From: Paramecium octaurelia
Lineage: Eukaryota > Ciliophora > Oligohymenophorea > Peniculida > Parameciidae
Length of the DNA: 64,000 nt
Assembly (NCBI GenBank): GCA_905182995.1
Contig: CAJJDP010000090.1
Location: 359,143-423,142, forward strand
Direction: 5' to 3'
Below, piece by piece: positions 52,488 through 63,953 of the stretch. Every line of letters starts with the position of its first letter. Position 1 is the first letter of the stretch. The position numbers were made by a program, and so were the translations under genes. The notes beneath the pieces are model-generated. The model worked only from the letters and a program-made list of their open reading frames with translations, was not told the origin of the DNA and did not search any database.

Positions 52488-53955
52488 TTAAGATATTTTT
52501 AATAATTTCTTATTCCACTTGTATATATCCTTTATATTTGTTGCTGCTTTTATTATAGATATTGATGTTATGCTAGTGAGTTACTTTATTTTATTTTTCT
52601 ACTAGTTTTTTAAATAAAACAATAGAAGAAAAATAAAATTCCAAAATTGATTGATATTTACTAGCTAGCCTTATGTTCTCATTCATTTACTTTAGTGTTT
52701 CAAACTCTTGTTTTAATGTACTTATGAATTTTATGTTAACTGAGAATACTGAATATAAAATATCATGTTTTCTAAGTTGTTTTAAATTCGTCAAGTTTTT
52801 TAAGATTAGTTTTCTTCGGGTAATTAAGATGCTCCTACCGATAAATATTTCTCAAATTATAATTTTGTGCTTTATGCTTTATAAGAATGCATAAGAGAGG
52901 CAGTTATTTAAATTATCCACAAGCTGTATTATATGAGATGTTCAACTAAGTTCACAACTTAAGGGCTATAATGTGACTAATCTCAAAATCCTTGGCTTAT
53001 CTGTTTTACTTTGTTGCTTTATATTTTTCATTTCATTCACCAACATATATTGAAAGAAATAATCCCTTGCTCATAGAAATTCATATCAATAATATCCATT
53101 AGTTTGAAATATGAATTATTAATATACTCAATTGGTAGTAACCAATATGAGTAATATAATTATTTGTACCTTTATGCCTAAACATTATACTTAAATACAC
53201 ACCTCTCAATTTAGTGTAGTGTTTCTTTAATATCTTTTTGCAATTAATTTTGTCATCCTGGGCTGTTCTTGCATTTATTTACTTTAGTATGGGTAATAAC
53301 GATTTGATCGGTGCTTTCTACCGAATAACGTGTGTATAAATTTATAACCATACAAAACGCTGTCGAATGTAACTAATTACGTAATTTACAATCCAAAATG
53401 TGCCTTTAATACTGATTAAATGTTTTATATATGAATAGAGCATCTCTCAGTATTAAATTTATACAACCTTTCCACATTTTCCATTTGTTTAATGCACAAC
53501 TCCGTGGAGAACTTCTTGATATGTATTTTATTGGCATAAATTAATAACGCTTATATTTTTTCTCCTTCTATCCCAAATCCAAAAATTGTGCTTGATTTTA
53601 TTTAATGTTATCTATCTAATTATAATACAATCATATAGGTTATCATTTTACCACAACTTTCATACATACCTTACCGTAAACCTCCTTTGAATGAGGCATA
53701 ATGTAGGAATGTTATCCTAAATGTTGGTATTGTCTCATCTGATCTACAGCTTGCACATTTGGATATTCACTTACTTCTACCATGTTCATGGAAAGAGTTG
53801 AAGATGCCAGAAAAAATTACGTCTATATTTTGAGCAAGCAATGACATCAACTTATTAGAACGAGTTTTATTTAATAAACGTAATGAAGGATAGCTAGCAC
53901 ACTTTTACGATAGAGAGTGAAAATTATTAATATTAATTGCAAACTGAACAAGTAC
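52488..53955. repeat. 1468-bp direct duplication, second copy, after 'tn'
   Basis: Joined to the first copy through T and an unknown base at 52486-52487. A single N exactly at the junction of two ~99%-identical copies is what a faulty join of overlapping contig ends or of two alleles would leave. A true tandem duplication is the alternative. Confidence 0.9.
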
Positions 53956-55360
53956 GATCTTTGTCGGTATTATACTCTATACTATATAATAGGTCTACAA
54001 TTGATACTAACCATTATGAGATTCTGAATTTTGAAAAAATCCTACATGTTGATAAACTTGCTTGGACAAGTACGAAAAGTATAAATACTTTGCTTATAGA
54101 TTATGTCGAGCAAAAGTGATGTGGGCAAACTGATTTCATATATCACCATTAGAGCGACTCAAAATAAAAAGTATAGTGAGTGTTTTATACTTTATTAGTC
54201 TCTCAGAAATTTGGACAAGAGCCAGATCCTTTGGTGAAGAAAGTAGGCATACCATAGTCAAAACTTGTAACAACACCAAAAATATGTATTAATATTGTTG
54301 GGATTTTAAAAGTTTGTTAAAGGGATCTTTATTGGTTGTGTGTCACAGTCTTCTTCAAATCAACTTTTAAATTAACCAGTATTATGAAGACTTTTATCGA
54401 AATAGGTAGAACAAACAGTATTTCTTTTGTGTCTAACTAATCCTTTGGCATCATGGCAATTTTATTGCTAAATCAATATCGACATAGCAGAATTAATCTG
54501 AAATAGATCTGATCACAAAAAGTTGAAAACTAATTATTTAGAGAAGCACTTCATGCATCATAAAATTAGAATGGAAGGTATAATAATTCTATCTGAAAAA
54601 GCTAGCAAAGATTAAGTTGCTGAAAAACAATCAGTGTATCATTTATTAATAAGAGACTATCACTAGAAGTGATAGAGTATCCGCAAAAGTAGTATGGATG
54701 CTTTGATTGCAATATATCGGGGATTGGCATAGAGTTTGAAGTACATTAACAATTATGATGTTAAACCACACGAAAAGTGTATGCTAAGATTTAGTCCAGT
54801 TTATGGTGATTCATATTTGTTGTAGTGTTTAAATTTGAAGTACAAAAAATTATCATCGCATTTATGCTAACTATGGTTTGAACAGTGAGATAGGGCAGAA
54901 GAAATATCCATCATATCATTTAAGCATGTGTCTTGAATAAGTATTTACTTGCTCACCGTTAGGAGTAACCACAAAACATAATGTATGATAGCTGCTCAAG
55001 GATCAGCACATTGATAGCCTGAGAAAAGTGCAAATTACTGAATGCTTTCATGATAGACGCTCAATAATTAAATTTCCACTTGATTTAAGCGATGTCGAAA
55101 TAATAATCATGAGCAACAGGAGTATTTTATCAAAATTACCATATCTTCAGTTTCTGTAATGAATGCAGTTGCAGAATCTCCACAAGTTAAGCAGATTATT
55201 GAGTTGTGCATTAAAAAGAATATCAGCATGGTATTTCTCAAGGAGTAATACGTTTAGGATTACGGAATGCTTATAATGTACGCAAAATTAATGATCAAGA
55301 AAGCTGTTTTAGTTATAGCCAGAGTTACTATCAAATGAATGACAATATTGATTGTATTAA
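53956..55360 (+). pseudogene. Decayed coding region, unrecognised
   Basis: Plus-strand protein-like pieces in changing frames: STIDTNHYEILNFEKILHVD ending at TGA 54118; HFMHHKIRMEGIIILSEKAS then EKQSVYHLLIRDYHQK; MDALIAIYRGLAQSLKYINN with YDVKPHEKCMLRF; and SVMNAVAESPQVKQIIELCI. The 'YINNYDVKP' stretch faintly recalls a kinase catalytic loop, but I would not call the family. Not functional as read. Confidence 0.35.
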
Positions 55361-55993
55361 CATAATTTTCAGTATTATTATATGGTTGAGATGCATTTGA
55401 TTAAGATTTTGTAGTAACACATACTATTTTCAAATACAATAATTCCATGCGGCACTTAAAAGGTATTCAATTTGGCAATTATCTAGGAAAAGTATTAGTA
55501 AGATTGCAATTTACTAATAACAATTCATCAATCTTAATTTTGCATAGGATTAAAACGAATTAAAGTATGTGATCATGATTGTAAGCAGAGAGAGAGACTG
55601 GGATTAATATAGACATGTACATAAATACTTGATCCACAATAGATAGAGTAATCATAATTAAATTGATTATGGTGCACACTCCAACAAAAGAAGGAAGCTA
55701 ATTCTTGGAATTGAAATCCAATTATGAGATTCATTGCCTGAAAGCATGATTTTAGACAGTATGAATAATAACTTTTATATGTTATAGCCGAAGGCNATTT
55801 ATTTATGTATTCTAAACAAACATTCATACTGGCGATTTTTCCATATCACTTTGAACACCTTTTTTTTAGCTTGGATAAAAATTCTGTAATTTGTTAGTAT
55901 GTGTTTTTAAGATTGTTCCTAAAATTATGTATAGGGCATTAAACCCAAGTAAATTTGAATAGAAGTAATAGGTCTATATGCATTATATCTAAT
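55361..55993. other. Spacer with an unknown base at 55796
   Basis: No gene supported. A minus-strand frame at 55573-55827 contains the unknown base and does not look coding. Confidence 0.4.
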
Positions 55994-56830
55994 TCAGTTT
56001 GTTTGATATCCTTTTGAATCTGATTATAAAATTTTAATAAAGGACTAAATTGAATTCCATTTCTGTTGAGTGTTCAGAGGCGCAAATATCAGCTTAACTT
56101 CTTACTAGGGATCAACTAGTTATATAGCCAAAATAGCCCAAATTACATTAAACTGTTACTTTAGAGCATAGATTCCTCCATTGATATACAATATTATAGG
56201 AACGAAAATTGACAATTCTACTACTTTATCATTCTTACTATAATGAAATTTAATTTGTAAAGCCCACATTTCACCTTCTTATTTAGTAAAATATCCCTTT
56301 AAATTTGAAAACTATTTTAAAAAGTTGATTACTTTATTTCTCTCTCGTTATTTTGCAACAAAAGATAAGTCATGCCATTCTTTTAATGAAGAATCTCTTT
56401 AAGTAGTTCCAAAGATAAAAATCAAAATTATAATCTTTCGCACATAACTTGCAACTAAGATTAACATCCTGCGTAAGAGAATATCATTTAGAATTTCAGA
56501 TTTAGATCAAATTCAAAACAATATTAGCAACTCTCTAATGTGAATAAAAAGAAGCACAGGAATGCTTAAAAATATAGTTATTATTCTGTTTCATATTCAT
56601 TAAGTCTTCTATGATTCATTAACTAGGTGATATTATAATATTTTACACAAATTTAGCAGTTTCTTTTACATAATCTTTCGGAATTACATTCTAATTCAAT
56701 CTAAACTGTTAATAAAGCCCAAATTCACTTTGAATGCAGAGGAGCAAAATTTTAAAATGTTAATAACCCTAAAGGATAAGGAACCTGCATTAGGATATAA
56801 TAAAGAAACAGCATTAAAAAATTTGCTTTA
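55994..56830 (-). pseudogene. Decayed cysteine-rich protein gene fragment
   Basis: Minus strand, from the 5' side: TVQIELECNSERLCKRNCQI CVKYYN (about 56700-56620) with one TGA shortly before it. Then DVNLSCKLCAKDYNFDFYLW in a second frame, and a third frame running EWHDLSFVAKQRERNKVINF, GEMWALQIKFHYSKNDKVVE, VDPQQEVKLIFAPLNTQQKW to TGA 55994-55996. The Cys spacing and the long beta-rich stretch match the cysteine-rich family seen elsewhere in this window. Two frame changes lack introns, so this is a relic. Confidence 0.5.
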
Positions 56831-57377
56831 TTATTTCAGTTGCTATAATATTATCTTTCATCAAATAATATTCAAGAATGTTCAATTGAAATTTTTAAAA
56901 TATTATCATCTAAACATCTACTGAGCCATTTATAATTAATTATCCAAAGATAATGCTGACACAAGACCGGAAATATCAAATGAATTAACTTAATAAAAAT
57001 TTATGTGTTACACAAAATTTCAAGTTTCAGGAACTCCAATTATGGTAAGCAAACCTTTAATAACCCTCTAAAGTTAATTGATAATTTGGATTTATAAAAA
57101 GTTAAATAATTGTTTTGAATGTGAAATTTCCAAAACTAATTATATAAGTTGACTAAATATAAAAGAAACAGAAGTAAACAAGGCTTAATTTTAATGGCAT
57201 TGCTATATCAAAGAATTTAAAAAGAGAATAAGAAAGTTTCATAATTGGCACACTATTTGAAACTAGAATACATAACAGACATAGTAACATTTCTAAATAA
57301 AGTCAATTGAAAGTATTTGTCAACAGGTAGGAAAATAACAACAGTAATGATATAATATAAGTGCATATTAATGATAT
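56831..57377. other. Spacer with scraps of the cysteine-rich family
   Basis: A minus-strand scrap at about 57070-57000 (PNYQLTLEGYQRFAYHNWSS) recalls the beta-rich part of that family and may be the far 5' part of the neighbouring relic. Otherwise nothing. Confidence 0.35.
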
Positions 57378-60300
57378 TCATTGTAAAATGCATAACTAAT
57401 TGAATTTATTTTCGATAGTTTCTGGAGTGGTAGGCGTTTTAAGTAATGTGTGAGCTATAAACTGATAAAGATATCATTATACCTTTAACATTTTAATCTG
57501 AGCTTAACTAAATTCCTAAGTGATAGTTTTTCAAAGCTTCCTCAAATCTGTTCATTTTATGTAAAGTAATAGCTATGAAATCATCAATTGTTAATTATAC
57601 CTTTGCCCTTATAAAAGTCAGCATTTTCTGGGTTTTTCTAAATTGCTGAATCATAATTTTCCAAAGCTTCCTCAAATCTGTTCATTTTATCTAATGTAAT
57701 AGCTATGAAATCATCAATGGTTAATTGTACCTTTGCCCTTATAAAAGTCAAAATTTTCTGGGTTTTTCTAAATTGCTGAATCATAATTTTCCAAAGCTTC
57801 CTCAAATCTGTTCATTTTATCTAATGTAATAGCTATGAAATCATCAATAGTTAATTGTACCTTTGCATTTATACAAGTCAGCATTTTCTGGGTTTTTCTA
57901 AATTGCTGAATCATAATTTTCCAAAGCTTCCTCAAATCTATTCATTTTATCTAATGTAATAGCTATGAAATCATCAATAGTTAATTGTACCTTTGCCTTT
58001 ATAAAAGTCAGCATTTTCTGGGTTTTTCTAAATTGCTGAATCATAATTTTCCAAAGCTTCCTCAAATCTGTTCATTTTATCTAATGTAATAGCTATGAAA
58101 TCATCAATAGTTAATTGTACCTTTGCCTTTATAAAAGTCAGCATTTTCTGGGTTTTTCTAAATTGCTGAATCATAATTTTCCAAAGCTTCCTCAAATCTG
58201 TTCATTTTATCTAATGTAATAGCTATGAAATCATCAATAGTTAATTGTACCTTTGCCTTTATAAAAGTCAGCATTTTCTGGGTTTTTCTAAATTGCTGAA
58301 TCATAATTTTCCAAAGCTTCCTCAAATCTGTTCATTTTATCTAATGTAATAGCTATGAAATCATCAATAGTTAATTGTACCTTTGCCTTTATAAAAGTCA
58401 GCATTTTCTGGGTTTTTCTAAATTGCTGAATCATAATTTTCCAAAGCTTCCTCAAATCTGTTCATTTTATCTAATGTAATAGCTATGAAATCATCAATAG
58501 TTAATTGTACCTTTGCCTTTATAAAAGTCAGCATTTTCTGGGTTTTTCTAAATTGCTGAATCATAATTTTCCAAAGCTTCCTCAAATCTGTTCATTTTAT
58601 CTAATGTAATAGCTATGAAATCATCAATAGTTAATTGTACCTTTGCCTTTATAAAAGTCAGCATTTTCTGGGTTTTTCTAAATTGCTGAATCATAATTTT
58701 CCAAAGCTTCCTCAAATCTGTTCATTTTATCTAATGTAATAGCTATGAAATCATCAATAGTTAATTGTACCTTTGCCTTTATAAAAGTCAGCATTTTCTG
58801 GGTTTTTCTAAATTGCTGAATCATAATTTTCCAAAGCTTCCTCAAATCTGTTCATTTTATCTAATGTAATAGCTATGAAATCATCAATAGTTAATTGTAC
58901 CTTTGCCTTTATAAAAGTCAGCATTTTCTGGGTTTTTCTAAATTGCTGAATCATAATTTTCCAAAGCTTCCTCAAATCTGTTCATTTTATCTAATGTAAT
59001 AGCTATGAAATCATCAATAGTTAATTGTACCTTTGCCTTTATAAAAGTCAGCATTTTCTGGGTTTTTCTAAATTGCTGAATCATAATTTTCCAAAGCTTC
59101 CTCAAATCTGTTCATTTTATCTAATGTAATAGCTATGAAATCATCAATAGTTAATTGTACCTTTGCCTTTATAAAAGTCAGCATTTTCTGGGTTTTTCTA
59201 AATTGCTGAATCATAATTTTCCAAAGCTTCCTCAAATCTGTTCATTTTATCTAATGTAATAGCTATGAAATCATCAATAGTTAATTGTACCTTTGCATTT
59301 ATACAAGTCAGCATTTTCTGGGTTTTTCTAAATTGCTGAATCATAATTTTCCAAAGCTTCCTCAAATCTGTTCATTTTATCTAATGTAATAGCTATGAAA
59401 TCATCAATAGTTAATTGTACCTTTGCATTTATACAAGTCAGCATTTTCTGGGTTTTTCTAAATTGCTGAATCATAATTTTCCAAAGCTTCCTCAAATCTG
59501 TTCATTTTATCTAATGTAATAGCTATGAAATCATCAATAGTTAATTGTACCTTTGCATTTATACAAGTCAGCATTTTCTGGGTTTTTCTAAATTGCTGAA
59601 TCATAATTTTCCAAAGCTTCCTCAAATCTGTTCATTTTATCTAATGTAATAGCTATGAAATCATCAATAGTTAATTGTACCTTTGCATTTATACAAGTCA
59701 GCATTTTCTGGGTTTTTCTAAATTGCTGAATCATAATTTTCCAAAGCTTCCTCAAATCTGTTCATTTTATCTAATGTAATAGCTATGAAATCATCAATAG
59801 TTAATTGTACCTTTGCATTTATACAAGTCAGCATTTTCTGGGTTTTTCTAAATTGCTGAATCATAATTTTCCAAAGCTTCCTCAAATCTGTTCATTTTAT
59901 CTAATGTAATAGCTATGAAATCATCAATAGTTAATTGTACCTTTGCCTTTATAAAAGTCAGCATTTTCTGGGTTTTTCTAAATTGCTGAATCATAATTTT
60001 CCAAAGCTTCCTCAAATCTGTTCATTTTATCTAATGTAATAGCTATGAAATCATCAATAGTTAATTGTACCTTTGCCTTTATAAAAGTCAGCATTTTCTG
60101 GGTTTTTCTAAATTGCTGAATCATAATTTTCCAAAGCTTCCTCAAATCTGTTCATTTTATCTAATGTAATAGCTATGAAATCATCAATAGTTAATTGTAC
60201 CTTTGCCTTTATAAAAGTCAGCATTTTCTGGGTTTTTCTAAATTGCTGAATCATAATTTTCCAAAGCTTCCTCAAATCTGTTCATTTTATCTAATGTAAT

Positions 60301-63300
60301 AGCTATGAAATCATCAATAGTTAATTGTACCTTTGCCTTTATAAAAGTCAGCATTTTCTGGGTTTTTCTAAATTGCTGAATCATAATTTTCCAAAGCTTC
60401 CTCAAATCTGTTCATTTTATCTAATGTAATAGCTATGAAATCATCAATAGTTAATTGTACCTTTGCCTTTATAAAAGTCAGCATTTTCTGGGTTTTTCTA
60501 AATTGCTGAATCATAATTTTCCAAAGCTTCCTCAAATCTGTTCATTTTATCTAATGTAATAGCTATGAAATCATCAATAGTTAATTGTACCTTTGCCTTT
60601 ATAAAAGTCAGCATTTTCTGGGTTTTTCTAAATTGCTGAATCATAATTTTCCAAAGCTTCCTCAAATCTGTTCATTTTATCTAATGTAATAGCTATGAAA
60701 TCATCAATAGTTAATTGTACCTTTGCCTTTATAAAAGTCAGCATTTTCTGGGTTTTTCTAAATTGCTGAATCATAATTTTCCAAAGCTTCCTCAAATCTG
60801 TTCATTTTATCTAATGTAATAGCTATGAAATCATCAATAGTTAATTGTACCTTTGCCTTTATAAAAGTCAGCATTTTCTGGGTTTTTCTAAATTGCTGAA
60901 TCATAATTTTCCAAAGCTTCCTCAAATCTGTTCATTTTATCTAATGTAATAGCTATGAAATCATCAATAGTTAATTGTACCTTTGCCTTTATAAAAGTCA
61001 GCATTTTCTGGGTTGTTCAAAATTGCTGAATCACAATTTTCCAAAGCTTCCTCAAATCTATTCATTTTACGCAATGTAATAGCTAGGACATCATCAATTG
61101 TTAATTGTACCTTTCCATTATTACAAGTCAGCATCTTCTGGGTTTTTCTAAATTGCTGAATCATAATTTTCCAAAGCTTCCTCAAATCTGTTCATTTTAT
61201 CTAATGTAATAGCTATGAAATCATCAATAGTTAATTATACCTTTGCCATTATAAAAGTCAGAATTTTCTGGGTTTTTCTAAATTGCTGAATCATAATTTT
61301 CCAAAGCTTCCTCAAATCTGTTCATTTTATGTAATGTAATAGCTATGAAATCATCAATTATTAATTATACCTTTGCATTTATACAAGTCAGCATTTTCTG
61401 GGTTTTTCTAAATTGCTAAATCATATTTTTCCAAAGCTTCCTCAAATCTGTTCATTGTATGTAATGTAAAAGCTATGAAAACATCAATTGTTAATTATAC
61501 CTTTGCCATTATATAAGTTAGCATCTTCTTGGTTTTTCTAAATTGCTGAATCATAATTTTCCAAAGCTTCCTCAAATCTGTTCATTTTATGTAATGTAAT
61601 AGCTATGAAATCATCAACTGTTAATTATACCTTTGCCATTATAAAAGTCAGAATTTTTTGGGTTTTTCTAAATTGCTGAATCAAAATTTTCCAAAGCTTC
61701 CTCAAATCTATACATTTTACGCAATGTAATAGCTATGAAATCATCAATAGTTAATTATACCTTTGCCCTTATAAAAGTCAGCATTTTCTGGGTTTTTCTA
61801 AATTGCTGAATTATAATTTTCCAAAGCTTCCTCAAATCTGTTCATTTTATGTAATGTAATAGCTATGACATCATCAATTGTTAATTATACCTTTCCATTA
61901 ATACAAGTCAGCATCTTCTGGGTTTTTCTAAATTGCTGAATCATAATTTTCCAAAGCTTCCTCAAATCTGTTCATTTTATCTAATGTAATAGCTATGAAA
62001 TCATCAATAGTTAATTATACCTTTGCCATTATAAAAGTCAGCATTTTTTGGGTTTTTCTAAATTGCTGAATCATAATTTTCCAAAGCTTCCTCATATCTG
62101 TTCATTTTATGTAATGTAATAGCTATGAAATCATCAATAGTTAATTGTACCTTTGCCTTTATAAAAGTCAGCATTTTCTGGGTTTTTCTAAATTGCTGAA
62201 TCATAATTTTCCAAAGCTTCCTCAAATCTGTTCATTTTATCTAATGTAATAGCTATGAAATCATCAATAGTTAATTGTACCTTTGCCTTTATAAAAGTCA
62301 GCATTTTCTGGGTTTTTCTAAATTGCTGAATCATAATTTTCCAAAGCTTCCTCAAATCTGTTCATTTTATCTAATGTAATAGCTATGAAATCATCAATAG
62401 TTAATTATACCTTTGCATTTATACAAGTCAGCATTTTCTGGGTTTTTCTAAATTGCTGAATCATAATTTTCCAAAGCTTCCTCAAATCTGTTCATTTTAT
62501 CTAATGTAATAGCTATGAAATCATCAATAGTTAATTATACCTTTGCATTTATACAAGTCAGCATTTTCTGGGTTTTTCTAAATTGCTGAATCATAATTTT
62601 CCAAAGCTTCCTCAAATCTGTTCATTTTATGTAATGTAATAGCTATGAAATCATCAATAGTTAATTATACCTTTGCATTTATACAAGTCAGAATTTTCTG
62701 GGTTTTTCTAAATTGCTGAATCATAATTTTCCAAAGCTTCCTCAAATCTATTCATATCATGTAATGTAATAGCTATGAAATCATCAATTGTTAATTATAC
62801 CTTTGCCATTATAAAAGTCAGAATTTTTTGGGTTTTTCTAAATTGCTGAATCAAAATTTTCCAAAGCTTCCTCATATCTGTTCATTTTATGTAATGTAAT
62901 AGCTATGAAATCATCAATAGCTAATTATACCTTTGCCATTATAAAAGTCAGCATTTTCTGGGTTTTTCTAAATTGCTGAATCATAATTTTCCAAAGCTTC
63001 CTCAAATCTATTCATCAAGCAATGTAATAGCTATGACATCATCAATTGTTAATTATACCTTTGCCATTATAAAAGTCAGCATCTTTTGGGTTTTTCTAAA
63101 TTGCTGAATCATAATTTTCCAAAGCTTCCTCAAATCTGTTCATTTTATCTAATGTAATAGCTATGAAATCATCAATAGCTAATTATACCTTTGCCCTTAT
63201 AAAAGTAAGAATTTTCTGGGTTTTTCTAAATTGCTAAATCATAATTTTTTAAAGCTTCCTCTAATCTGTTCTTCTTTTCTAAACTAATTCTCAAATTTAC

Positions 63301-63702
63301 TATATTTGCTTAAAAATCATCAAAATTTCTTTTGTTATTACAATAATACTTTTAATCTACTTCATTTTACTAAATTTTTTAATCATAATATTCCAATTAT
63401 TCTTCTTTTCCATGAATTTAATCTAAATTTTAAGTATTTTTGTTTTTCTTCTAATGATTTGAGATCATTAATTTTCTCTTCATTTATGTTATTCTCTTTT
63501 ACTCTTTATGGTTAACAAATTATTCTTTTTTGAAAAATGTTTATTTACTTATTCTTGAGCTTGATTCGATTCTAAACCTTTCTTTTTATATTTAAAGAGA
63601 TTATTTTGTTCTTTTGATAATTCCTTCAAAAGTAGATCTCATAACTATCCATAATTTTCCACAATTTCCTTTTTTTTTATGATTTTCTAAAAGCAATTCC
63701 AT
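57378..63702 (-). CDS. TPR-repeat protein gene of ~45 units, each carrying its own 28-nt intron
   Basis: Encodes tandem 34-residue TPRs, protein-binding helical repeats. A typical unit runs ADFYKGK-AITLDKMNRFEEALENYD-SAIQKNPEN, with TPR key residues Y4, A8, L11, A20, Y24, A27 and P32 in place. Each 130-bp unit is 102 nt of exon plus 28 nt of intron, placed after the first base of the Ala-8 codon (phase 1). The last unit is 30 residues; after a final 28-nt intron (57455-57482) the tail AHTLLKTPTTPETIENKF leads to TGA 57378-57380. The N-terminal part is Lys/Glu-rich and helical (GKEEQLEYYDQKIQQNEVDQ). Its frame is open back to ATG 63700-63702, but another frame there (LLLKELSKEQNNLFKYKKKG) looks more natural, so the start is uncertain. 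A 2-nt deletion near 63015 breaks the frame in the third unit. Either the gene is now inactive or the base call is wrong. Confidence 0.75.
57455..63258 (-). repeat. Tandem 130-bp array, 45 units
   Basis: The motif CCAAAGCTTC (plus strand) recurs every 130 bp from 57531 to 62991 (43 positions), then at 63119 and 63249, that is 45 units. The interval 62991-63119 is 128 bp. Units from about 57660 to 61000 are almost identical; those nearer the gene's 5' end (61000-63250) and the last unit differ more. Such evenness points to recent unequal exchange or gene conversion. The copy number may be underestimated if the assembly collapsed the array. Confidence 0.95.
57573..57600 (-). other. Example of the 28-nt intron carried by every unit
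   Basis: Minus strand: starts GTATAATTAAC (GTACAATTAAC in most units) and ends GATTTCATAG. The same element recurs in each unit, e.g. 63161-63188, and in diverged form at 57455-57482. At 28 nt (3n+1) retention shifts the frame and meets TGA inside the intron, so unspliced messages would be stopped. Confidence 0.85.
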
Positions 63703-63873
63703 TTTATATTTTTTACAAATTTTAATTTTCAAAGTGTTGTTTTTTGGAAATATACAAATTTGTGGTATAAGTTTAAAGCACTTTATTTGTAAAATCAGTT
63801 AAATTGTAAGTCGTAGTATAACATTTTTACGCGAAGGCAAAAATTCCCCGACGGCGAATTCCGGAAGACCTTC
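63703..63873. other. Subtelomeric spacer turning GC-rich
   Basis: AT-rich to about 63815, then abruptly GC-rich (ACGCGAAGGC...CCCCGACGGCGAATTCCGG). CGAAGG (63832-63837) and CCTTCG (63869-63874) are inverted. No gene. Confidence 0.6.
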
Positions 63874-63908
63874 GTGGAAGCCCGACTGTTTTGCTTGACT
63901 CGTTCTGC
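63874..63908. repeat. 35-bp GC-rich subtelomeric direct repeat, copy 1
   Basis: GTGGAAGCCCGACTG...GACTCGTTCTGC, identical to 63919-63953; repeat period 45 bp, with CTGTTGCTAG between the copies. Confidence 0.95.
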
Positions 63909-63918
63909 CTGTTGCTAG

Positions 63919-63953
63919 GTGGAAGCCCGACTGTTTTGCTTGACTCGTTCTGC
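63919..63953. repeat. 35-bp GC-rich subtelomeric direct repeat, copy 2
   Basis: Identical to copy 1 and followed immediately by telomere repeats, so the chromosome end was added at the end of a repeat unit. Confidence 0.95.

Noticed and set aside
54700..54790. Kinase catalytic loop (YINNYDVKPHEKC)
   Set aside because: HRD and other kinase motifs are not found in order; the resemblance is too short to call.
57455..63258. Regular array that at first sight resembles a CRISPR or a satellite
   Set aside because: The units are nearly identical throughout with no variable spacers, and they encode TPRs once the 28-nt intron is removed.
63306..63515. Plus-strand Phe/Leu-rich frame as a membrane protein
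   Set aside because: It is the complement of the Lys/Asn-rich N-terminal part of the TPR gene.
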